Assembly (NCBI GenBank): GCA_020860985.1
Contig: JAJBTG010000011.1
Coordinates: 1 to 11,044 of the forward strand
DNA length: 11,044 nt
Direction of reading: 5' to 3'
Source of the DNA: Oscillospiraceae bacterium
GTDB taxonomy: Bacteria; Bacillota; Clostridia; UBA1381
The position numbers and the translations under genes were made by a program. How positions within the stretch are numbered: position 1 is the stretch's first letter; every line of letters begins with the position of its first letter. Shown here piece after piece: positions 6,295 through 11,044 of the stretch. Below the pieces are notes generated by a model. The model ran no database searches and had not been told where the DNA came from. It was given only the letters and a program-made list of their open reading frames with translations.

Positions 6295-7770
6295 GTGTTG
6301 ACCGCACCGACATTCAGCGGCGCACTGTCCGGTAACGCTTCAACCGCGACAAAGCTCGCGACCGCACGGTCATTGCAGACGAACCTCGAAAGCACATCGG
6401 CGGTGAGCTTTGACGGTTCCGCGGCGGTCACTCCGGGTGTTACGGGTGTGCTTCCGACGGCGAACGGCGGCACGGGCAACACAAGCGGACAGGCGGCGAG
6501 CGTGGCAAACTCACTGACATTGACGCTTAACGGGAGCAGTACAAACAGCAGCTATAACGGCGCGGCGGCACGGTCAAAGTCGTGGTACGCGCCGACTGCG
6601 GCGGGTTCTGCAGGACAGATATTGACCTCGAACGGCTCCGGCGCGCCGAGCTGGGCAACACCGAGAAATTTCGCGACCTATGTTGTAGCGGCAAGCGACA
6701 GCGTAAACGCGGCGGGTGCGGATTACGTCTGTGACGGCGCGGAGGACAATGTTCAAATTCAGTCGGCAATTAACGCGCTTACCGATACGGGCGGCAAAAT
6801 TATTCTGCTTGAGGGAACGTACAACATTTCGCCCGTGATTACACTGTCTCAGGGCAAGGCGGCATCCGTAATCATAGAGGGCATGAGCCACTCGGCGTTT
6901 CTCGGCGAGGACAAGGGCACAATTATCAATATCGAAAGCGGTCTTGAGGAGTGCTTCTACTCCAACGGCGGATTCTGCCATATCACGTTCCGCAATCTCA
7001 CGTTCACCGGTGAAACCTCGCACGGTATTATCCGCCTTGCGACCTACAGCATAGCGACATTTGACAGCTGTGCCGCCAACCTCACGGTCACGGGAACCGA
7101 AGCGACGGCGATTGTCGAGGGCAGCTCACAGAATCTGCTGTACTCCACAACATACAACGCGTCAGGCGCTTCAATCGTGTATCTTATCGGCGCTAACTAT
7201 TTCCGTCTTACGTACAGCAACGACACCGAAATATGCGGCGCGGCGTTTAGGTCTTGCGTAGTGTTTGGCGGCGGGTGCTATATGTATATCACCGTGAACG
7301 GCTCACACCAAAACTCGATATTCTACGACTGCAAGGGCGATTTCGGAAACAGCGTCGTCTACGGCGCGGACATTATCTGCTCAACGCAGTCGCTGAACAT
7401 TCACGACTGCTATTTGAGCTGTAAATGTCCAACGTCGCATATCCTGTACACCTACGGCTCGTTCTGTAATAACCGCATATCAATCGGGAGCGGCACCAGA
7501 AATACAAGCGGAGTGGTTCGTATGTCTGCGGTGCAGATTAACGGGAACAAGATAAGCTGCGCGGATGTGGCATATGCGATGAGTGTATACGCGCGGACAT
7601 TTAACGGCAATGTGATGTACAACAGCTCAAGCTATCTGCCGGTGCTTACAAACGGGTATATGTCCGTAACCGGCAACGTATGGCGGTACGCGCCGAAAAT
7701 CTCGGCGGCAACCTCGGTTGAAAGCGGGAACGTGGAAGACAACGATTTGAGCGTTGCACTGCTAAACTAA
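6295..7770 (+). pseudogene. Large tail fibre, C-terminal half (shaft + beta-helix), separated from its start by the TGA
   Basis: This is the same frame as 4747-6258; sense codons actually run from 6259 and the GTG at 6295 is only the first formal start. No properly spaced ribosome site precedes it (GGGAG at 6291-6295 overlaps it), so independent translation is unlikely. The sequence begins with shaft motifs (APTFSGALSGNASTATKLATAR, GVTGVLPTANGGTGNTSG, SAGQILTSNGSGAPSWA). From about 6667 it enters a pectate-lyase-superfamily/beta-helix domain: 'YVVAASDS...CDGAEDNVQIQSAINALTDTGGKIILLEGTYNI', then repeating short strands with N, C and G turns (HITFRNLTF..., NSIFYDCKG..., NIHDCYLSC...). Such beta-helices bind or cut surface glycans; no catalytic site can be named. 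It either survives by TGA readthrough or is a dead remnant. Confidence 0.75.
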
Positions 7771-7791
7771 CACAAATAGGAGGGCAAATAA

Positions 7792-8199
7792 ATGGACTTG
7801 GAACGATTTTATGTTGAGAATAATACAATACAGTTATGGGACGTAAAAATCACAGAGCGTAATCACGCGCTGAGCTATCTTGACGAGGACTCGGATGAGG
7901 ATAATTATCAGGATGTTTACAAGTATTACAAGGCTGAGGATGTTGACGGCTATCTGGAACAGTATGTCGCAAAGCATAAGCTCTTGGAGGTAGTCGCGAC
8001 CGAGGAATACGACAACAGCGAATACGAGTGGATGGCGGGCATTGAACTCAGAACCGACGACCCTAATACGGAGATTCGGAAAATTTATTCATACGGCAGT
8101 GTCGAGGCATACGAAGCGAGCCTTGAGGAAGCGGCGGACACATATATGACGGACTTGGACTATAGGCTGTCGATATTGGAGCTTGGTTTGAACGATTAA
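7792..8199 (+). CDS. Acidic protein of unknown function after the tail fibre
   Basis: A 135-residue, strongly acidic protein (many D/E, e.g. SYLDEDSDEDNYQDVYKYYKAEDVDGY) with no signal peptide or membrane segment. An N-terminal half rich in aromatic residues is followed by 'EYEWMAGIELRTDDPNTEIRKIYSYGSVEAYEAS' and a helical C-terminus (LEEAADTYMTDLDYRLSILELGL). I do not recognise the family. Its place between the fibre and the XkdX-like gene is where PBSX carries XkdW, and fibre chaperones also occupy this slot, so a fibre-assembly role is possible but only inferred. The ribosome site AGGAGGG at 7778-7784 is strong. The ATG at 7792 is 22 bases after the fibre stop. Confidence 0.75.
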   Translation: MDLERFYVENNTIQLWDVKITERNHALSYLDEDSDEDNYQDVYKYYKAEDVDGYLEQYVAKHKLLEVVATEEYDNSEYEWMAGIELRTDDPNTEIRKIYSYGSVEAYEASLEEAADTYMTDLDYRLSILELGLND

Positions 8200-8217
8200 G
8201 GAAAGGGTGAAATTGAT

Positions 8218-8376
8218 ATGACTTACGGATATTTAAAAAAGATTATCGCACGGGGAAGCTATGACGCGGAGGAGCTGAAAGACAAAATGGACGTGTTCCT
8301 CTTAGCTGACAGAATCACGGACGAACAGTACAAGGAGCTGACGGGATTGATTGAAGCTACGGCGGAGGAGGGATAA
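8218..8376 (+). CDS. XkdX-like phage miniprotein
   Basis: A 52-residue protein, 'MTYGYLKKIIARGSYDAEEL' then 'KDKMDVFLLADRITDEQYKE' and 'LTGLIEATAEEG'. The pattern (short helix with G/R, then 'D.F....RIT.EQY.ELTGLI') fits the XkdX family: miniproteins of about 40-55 residues found after the fibre genes of PBSX-type and many clostridial phages, function unresolved. A GAAAGGGTGA ribosome site lies just upstream (8201-8210). The gene is separated by 18 bases from the acidic protein gene and by three bases from the next, so it belongs to the same transcript. Confidence 0.8.
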   Translation: MTYGYLKKIIARGSYDAEELKDKMDVFLLADRITDEQYKELTGLIEATAEEG

Positions 8377-8379
8377 TGT

Positions 8380-8631
8380 ATGGAGTATTTGGTTGAAATC
8401 ATAATCGCGGTATTGGCATTTGCCGGCACACTCTTCGGGAGCATACTCGCGAACAGCAAATCACAGGCGGTTATGCAGGAGCAGATGAAGAGCGTCAAGG
8501 AAGAGATAAACACGCTTTCGGCGCGGGTTGACAAGCATAACAATCTTGTTGAGCGAATGGCGGTCGCGGAAAACACGCTCGAATTACAGCAACACCAAAT
8601 TGACGAATTAAAAGCTGACGTAAAAGAATGA
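8380..8631 (+). CDS. Membrane-anchored coiled-coil lysis protein (XhlA-like layout)
   Basis: An 83-residue protein. Residues 4-24 (LVEIIIAVLAFAGTLFGSILA) form one transmembrane helix. The rest is a soluble heptad-rich coiled coil (MQEQMKSVKEEINTLSARVDKHNNLVERMAVAENTLELQQHQIDEL). In PBSX, XhlA (a TM plus coiled-coil protein) works with the holin XhlB in host lysis; the layout and position just before a holin suggest the same role here, but sequence identity to XhlA is not claimed. The membrane helix is at the opposite end to that of XhlA, so this could be a different holin-accessory family. GGAGGAGG at 8364-8371 is the ribosome site, inside the end of the preceding gene. Confidence 0.75.
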   Translation: MEYLVEIIIAVLAFAGTLFGSILANSKSQAVMQEQMKSVKEEINTLSARVDKHNNLVERMAVAENTLELQQHQIDELKADVKE

Positions 8632-8648
8632 AAGGACAGTAATAAACC

Positions 8649-8855
8649 ATGAGTACAAAACTTACAAGCAGAAAATTTTGGATAAGCGTCGCAGCATTCT
8701 TCGGGAGTGTCGGAACAAGCGCCGCGGGATTTGCGGTGGGAAATGAAACGGTAACTATTATCGGCGCGATATGCGCGACGCTTTCGACGGCTATCTACGC
8801 CGCCTGCGAGGCATATGTTGACGCGGCGAATAAAGGAGAAGACTATGACTTTTAA
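8649..8855 (+). CDS. Phage holin
   Basis: A 68-residue protein with two hydrophobic helices, about residues 10-31 (FWISVAAFFGSVGTSAAGFAVG) and 35-58 (VTIIGAICATLSTAIYAACEAYVD), a short charged N-terminus 'MSTKLTSRKFW' and a charged tail. This is the classic short two-helix holin seen in Firmicutes phages just before the endolysin. It would accumulate in the cytoplasmic membrane and open it so that the downstream CHAP enzyme can reach the wall. The ribosome site AAAGGAC (8631-8637) is modest and rather far from the ATG. The last 11 bases overlap the next gene. Confidence 0.85.
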   Translation: MSTKLTSRKFWISVAAFFGSVGTSAAGFAVGNETVTIIGAICATLSTAIYAACEAYVDAANKGEDYDF

Positions 8856-9198
8856 AAGAAAATACATCGGCTTCAGCAAGGCGCTTGTGTTCGCGCTTTG
8901 CGGAGCCTTTTTTATTGTGCTGGCGTTTGACGCGTATGTGATTTTGCGCTTGCTTAACTTTATGGAAAGCGGCGGGAGCCTTACATATGCCACTGTAATC
9001 GGCACGATAACAAGCGTTATGAGTACATTCAGCAATGCCGTCATTCTGTTTGCTGTAAAGCACTATCTGCAAAAATCCGAAACCGAAAACGCGGCGGGAT
9101 ATGACGCGAAAACACAGACCACATCGGCAGAACGAATTAAGATGGCGGAGCTGAAGGGTATGGGCGATGACAACGATTTCGGAGGTGAGGACGTATGA
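8845..9198 (+). CDS. Second two-helix membrane protein of the lysis cassette
   Basis: A 117-residue protein. Start at 8845 (ATGACTTTTAAA) is chosen over in-frame ATG 8815 because AAAGGAGAA at 8832-8840 precedes it and the overlap with the holin is only 11 bases. Two membrane helices are visible at residues ~12-36 (ALVFALCGAFFIVLAFDAYVILRLL) and ~46-71 (TYATVIGTITSVMSTFSNAVILFAVKHYL), followed by a soluble polar tail of ~45 residues (ETENAAGYDAKTQTTSAERIKMAELKGMGDDNDFGGEDV). The family is not recognised. A second holin, an antiholin or a holin regulator are all reasonable from position. Its TGA overlaps the endolysin ATG (9195-9198), indicating coupling. Confidence 0.75.
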   Translation: MTFKRKYIGFSKALVFALCGAFFIVLAFDAYVILRLLNFMESGGSLTYATVIGTITSVMSTFSNAVILFAVKHYLQKSETENAAGYDAKTQTTSAERIKMAELKGMGDDNDFGGEDV

Positions 9199-9959
9199 CG
9201 AAAGAACAAGCGATTAACAGCCTTATCGAAATAGCAAAGGACGAGGTCGGCTATCTTGAAAAGGCGAGCAACAGCAATCTTTACGACAAGACCGCAAACG
9301 CGGGCAGCGCAAATTACACCAAGTATTGGGCGGACATCTATCCGTCATATCAAGGTCAGCCGTGGTGCGCATGTTTTGTGACGTGGTGCTTTGTGCAGGC
9401 GTTCGGCAAAGAATATGCAGAAAAGTTATTGAAGCATTATCCGTATGTGTATTGTCCGACGCTCGGCAATTTGTTCACGAAAAACGCAAATCCGACAGTG
9501 GGCGACATCGTGATTTTTTACAGCTCATCAAGCGGCACATTTACCCACACGGGCAGTGTCACAAGCTTGAGCGGCGATTACTGCGCCACAATCGAGGGCA
9601 ACACATCAAGCGGCACAAGCGTAATAGCGAACGGCGGCGCAGTTTGCGCAAAGGGCTATTACAACAGTAACCTGTCTGGCACAAAGTTTTGTACCCCGGA
9701 CTACAGTATTTTGGAAAACTATGAAAGCGAGGATTTAACCATGACACAATACGAGGAACTGAACGAGCGCGTAAACGCATTGGAAAACAAGATGATTTAC
9801 AACTACGTAGACGAAAATATGCCCGACTGGGCAATACCGACCGTGCAGAAGCTGATGAACAAAGGCTTGCTTCAGGGCGACGAAAACGGTCTGCTCGGCT
9901 TAACGGACGAGCTGTTAAGGGTACTCGTAGTAAACGACAGAGCGGGATTGTACGATTGA
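9195..9959 (+). CDS. Endolysin, CHAP-type cysteine hydrolase with C-terminal binding region
   Basis: A 254-residue lytic enzyme that would cut peptidoglycan (amidase or endopeptidase; the exact bond cannot be told). The CHAP fold is evident from the Cys motif 'QPWCACFVTWCF' (Cys58 is the likely nucleophile), 'NPTVGDIVIF' (about 99-108), His118 in 'GTFTHTGSV' and the acidic/amide partner in 'ATIEGNTSSG' (Glu134/Asn136). It has no signal peptide, so holin-dependent release is expected. After residue ~180 comes a coiled-coil linker (LTMTQYEELNERVNALENKM), then a ~55-residue region 'YVDENMPDWAIPTVQKLMNKGLLQG...LRVLVVNDRAGLYD', which resembles short SLH-like or wall-binding modules of clostridial phage lysins. 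The ribosome site GGAGGTGAGG (9181-9190) is excellent. A possible internal start lies at 9741. Confidence 0.92.
   Translation: MTKEQAINSLIEIAKDEVGYLEKASNSNLYDKTANAGSANYTKYWADIYPSYQGQPWCACFVTWCFVQAFGKEYAEKLLKHYPYVYCPTLGNLFTKNANPTVGDIVIFYSSSSGTFTHTGSVTSLSGDYCATIEGNTSSGTSVIANGGAVCAKGYYNSNLSGTKFCTPDYSILENYESEDLTMTQYEELNERVNALENKMIYNYVDENMPDWAIPTVQKLMNKGLLQGDENGLLGLTDELLRVLVVNDRAGLYD
9741..9959 (+). other. Possible internal translation start giving a free endolysin C-terminal domain
   Basis: ATG at 9741 is in frame with the endolysin, is preceded by GCGAGGAT at 9728-9735 (six-base gap), and opens exactly at the linker before the wall-binding region. A 72-residue product would carry the coiled coil and binding region only. 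Several Gram-positive phage lysins make such internal products; here it is only a candidate. Confidence 0.35.
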
Positions 9960-9963
9960 TAAT

Positions 9964-10008
9964 ACGGCGCATTCGAGTGAGAAATTCATTCGGATGCGCC
10001 GTTTTTTT
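9964..10008 (+). terminator. Strong intrinsic terminator after the lysis cassette
   Basis: ACGGCGCAT (9964-9972) pairs with ATGCGCCGT (9994-10002). The stem continues through a T-G wobble into CGAGTGA/TCATTCG (one G-T wobble), closing on a five-base loop (9981-9985). Seven T residues follow at 10002-10008. It lies just after the endolysin stop and should end the late transcript, separating the recombinase gene from it. Confidence 0.93.
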
Positions 10009-10018
10009 GTCTCAATCT

Positions 10019-10044
10019 GACAAATTCGCCGCGATATATTTGTC
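10019..10044 (+). repeat. Short inverted repeat GACAAAT/ATTTGTC upstream of the recombinase
   Basis: GACAAAT (10019-10025) and ATTTGTC (10038-10044) are perfect 7-bp complements around 12 bases. It could be an operator-like dyad or a recombinase site, but seven bases is short and chance cannot be excluded. Confidence 0.35.
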
Positions 10045-10086
10045 GATATGCGGTATTGCTATATTTCGCCCGTCACGCTAATATCG

Positions 10087-10115
10087 TGTTGTAATATGAT
10101 AAGTTTTAGTATAAT
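10087..10115 (+). promoter_or_regulatory. Putative promoter of the recombinase gene
   Basis: A perfect TATAAT -10 box lies at 10110-10115, in an AT-rich stretch following the terminator. The best -35 is poor (TGTTGT at 10087-10092, 17-base spacer). It sits 32 bases before the ATG at 10147, a suitable distance, and is embedded in the AATATGATAAG-type repeats, so a recombinase bound there could repress its own gene. Confidence 0.45.
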
Positions 10116-10125
10116 TATGGATAAG
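10093..10125 (+). repeat. AATATGATAAG repeats and TTTTAGTA block upstream of the recombinase
   Basis: AATATGATAAGT (10093-10104), TTTTAGTA (10104-10111) and a variant AATTATGGATAAG (10113-10125) lie in a row over the putative promoter. The first two blocks recur inverted after the gene at 11007-11026. They are candidates for recombinase-binding arm or core sites. Confidence 0.45.
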
Positions 10126-10146
10126 AAAAATGGGAGGATTATTCAT

Positions 10147-10665
10147 ATGTTTATCACTGAAACGGAAATCAAAAATTTCAGAACACACCTTATAGAGGAG
10201 GAGCGGGCGGACGCTACCGTGAGCAAGTATATCGCGGATGTTAGCGCGTTTGCCGAATGGCTCGGCGAACGGGTGCTTGATAAAGCGGCGGCTATGGAGT
10301 ATAAGTCAACCTTGCTTGAAACTCATGCGGCGAGAAGCGTCAATACGGCAATTGCGGCGCTTAATCGGTTCTTTGATTTTATCCGCCGCGCCGATTGCCG
10401 TCTTAAAGCCGAGCGAATACAGGCGCAGACATTTGCGGACGAGGAGCGCGAACTTACCGCCGAGGAGTACAAGCGGCTACTCACCGCCGCAAAGGGCAAC
10501 GACAGACTGTATCATATGCTGATGACATTCGCGGGAACAGGCATACGCGTATCGGAGCTGCAATACATAACGGTCGAAGCGGCGAAAGCGCGTGAAGCGA
10601 TCGTGAAAAACAAAGGCAAAACACGCACAATTTTAATAGAGGGCGCACTTGCGAAAAGCTGTTAA
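10147..10665 (+). pseudogene. Tyrosine recombinase/integrase, N-terminal and core part (frameshifted)
   Basis: The start is ATG 10147 with GGGAGGAT at 10132-10139; the upstream in-frame ATG at 10048 has no site and would add an unconserved 33-residue lead. Residues 1-80 form the SAM-like DNA-binding domain of XerC/D-type recombinases (helices around TETEIKNFRTHLIEE, TVSKYIADVSAFAEWL, ARSVNTAIAALNRFFDFI). From ~103 the catalytic domain begins: 'LTAEEYKRLLTAA', then the arginine I motif 'GTGIRVSEL' (Arg134) and the beta-hairpin lysine region 'VKNKGKTRTILI'. The frame then runs into TAA at 10663-10665, whereas the family continues for another ~110 residues. The missing part is present in the -1 frame. 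Being after the terminator, the gene is transcribed separately from the late genes. Confidence 0.88.
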
Positions 10666-10979
10666 AGTACGCGAAAACACGCGGCATAAAATCCGGTGCG
10701 ATATTCATCACCCGCACCGGCAAACCGCTTAACCGCACAAGTATATGGCGCGAGATGAAATCTCTTTGCAAGAAAGCGGGCGTATCAGACAAAAAGGTAT
10801 TCCCGCACAACCTCCATCACCTGTTCGCGCGGATGTTTTACGCGGTTGAGAAAAATCTCGTAAAGCTTGCAAGCGTCCTCGGTCACTCGAACATCAATAC
10901 GACAAAAATATACACGCTCGAAAGCGAAAAATCACATCGGAGCGTGTTAAGGAAAATAGCAATGAGTCTGAAAACATAA
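10650..10979 (+). pseudogene. Tyrosine recombinase/integrase, C-terminal catalytic part in the -1 frame
   Basis: From about 10650 the reading continues one base back: 'EKLLKYAKTRGIKSGAIFIT', 'RTGKPLNRTSIWREM', then the HxxR box as 'FPHNLHHLFARMFY', 'LASVLGHSNINTT' (the second histidine box) and 'KIYTLES' with the nucleophile Tyr codon at 10911-10913. Homology thus resumes without a gap across the shift, as expected for a one-base deletion. The arginine of the HxLRH box is a His (CAT at 10815-10817; CGT would be Arg), removing a residue essential for cleavage in this family. Frameshift and active-site loss together mark this as a decayed gene unless the shift is a sequencing error. Confidence 0.85.
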
Positions 10980-10992
10980 TTCCGATTATGTT
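10973..10992 (+). repeat. Perfect 8-bp hairpin after the recombinase stop
   Basis: AACATAAT (10973-10980), loop TCCG, ATTATGTT (10985-10992). It includes the TAA stop. All-AT-rich stem with no T-run afterwards, so it is a poor terminator; it could stabilise the 3' end. Confidence 0.5.
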
Positions 10993-11006
10993 GCAAAAAT
11001 TTACTG

Positions 11007-11026
11007 ACTTATCATATTTACTAAAA
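11007..11026 (+). repeat. Inverted copy of the upstream recombinase-flanking blocks
   Basis: ACTTATCATATT (11007-11018) is the exact complement of AATATGATAAGT at 10093-10104, and TACTAAAA (11019-11026) that of TTTTAGTA at 10104-10111. The two blocks are adjacent at both places, with their order swapped. This is plausible as part of an attachment region. Confidence 0.5.
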
Positions 11027-11044
11027 AATTATAGCATATAACAC

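Noticed and set aside
6256..6300. TGA as selenocysteine or as reassigned Trp/Gly
   Set aside because: No hairpin of bacterial SECIS type follows the TGA, homologues suggest Arg here, and TGA ends several other genes in the window.
6574..7023. Reverse-strand frame of 149 residues within the beta-helix domain
   Set aside because: It is Arg/Ala-rich shadow coding opposite a GC-biased + strand frame with clear fibre motifs.
4747..7770. Diversity-generating retroelement target
   Set aside because: No reverse transcriptase, template repeat or accessory gene lies in the window, and no near-duplicate of the fibre 3' end was seen. It could only be revived by sequence outside the window.
8259..9044. 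Long open frame of 261 residues on the reverse strand across the lysis genes
   Set aside because: It is antisense to four well-supported + strand genes with good ribosome sites, its translation is low-complexity Ser/Cys/Ile-rich, and it has no ribosome site or homology I can see.
10048..10146. Earlier start for the recombinase at ATG 10048
   Set aside because: There is no ribosome site, the extension has no family match, and it would overlap the putative promoter and repeats; ATG 10147 has GGGAGGAT.
10648..10665. Programmed -1 frameshift in the recombinase
   Set aside because: The bases GCGAAAAGC do not form an X XXY YYZ slippery heptamer in the right frame, no stimulatory structure is evident, and the catalytic arginine is lost as well.

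Overview
The window is the distal tail and lysis part of a prophage (or phage) with a contractile, Mu/P2/PBSX-like tail, almost certainly from a Gram-positive Clostridia-type host. The evidence is the strong GGAGG-type ribosome sites, a gene order matching Bacillus PBSX xkdR-S-T-U-V-X, and gut-Firmicutes-style fibre domains. The exact host cannot be fixed from the sequence. All supported genes lie on the + strand, and TGA is used as a normal stop in several of them, so the standard code applies.

Layout: (1) 4-2387, baseplate: DUF2577-like protein, gp25/DUF2634 wedge protein, baseplate J-like protein, and a DUF2313 (XkdU/gpI-like) protein, tightly packed or overlapping. (2) 2410-7770, fibre region: a tail-collar fibre protein, a coiled-coil/fibre accessory protein (3500-4099), a small beta-domain protein (4223-4633) and a very large fibre gene (4747-7770) with an N-terminal LamG/ConA-like domain and a C-terminal beta-helix (pectate-lyase-like) domain. 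(3) 7792-8376: an acidic protein of unknown function and an XkdX-like miniprotein. (4) 8380-9959, lysis: a TM + coiled-coil protein (XhlA-like layout), a holin, a second two-TM protein, and a CHAP-type endolysin, ending in a strong intrinsic terminator (9964-10008). (5) 10009-11044: a tyrosine recombinase gene with its own putative promoter, flanked by short repeats.

Three things stand out. First, the large fibre is cut by an in-frame TGA at 6256-6258, where related fibres read '..TEGARK..'; the simplest reading is a CGA-to-TGA nonsense change that separates the receptor-facing beta-helix from the anchor. Second, the recombinase is broken twice: a one-base frameshift near 10650 and loss of the catalytic second arginine (HNLHH instead of HxLRH). 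Third, the small gene 4223-4633 is bracketed by two unrelated-sequence elements of identical design: tandem 7-mers arranged as inverted arms (TAGTGGT family on its left, ATGTACA/ATTGTAA family on its right). Each is followed by nearly the same ribosome-site leader. These look like mobile or recombinogenic palindromic units, or RNA-structure elements, inserted between fibre genes. Together the window looks like a decaying but recently functional prophage.
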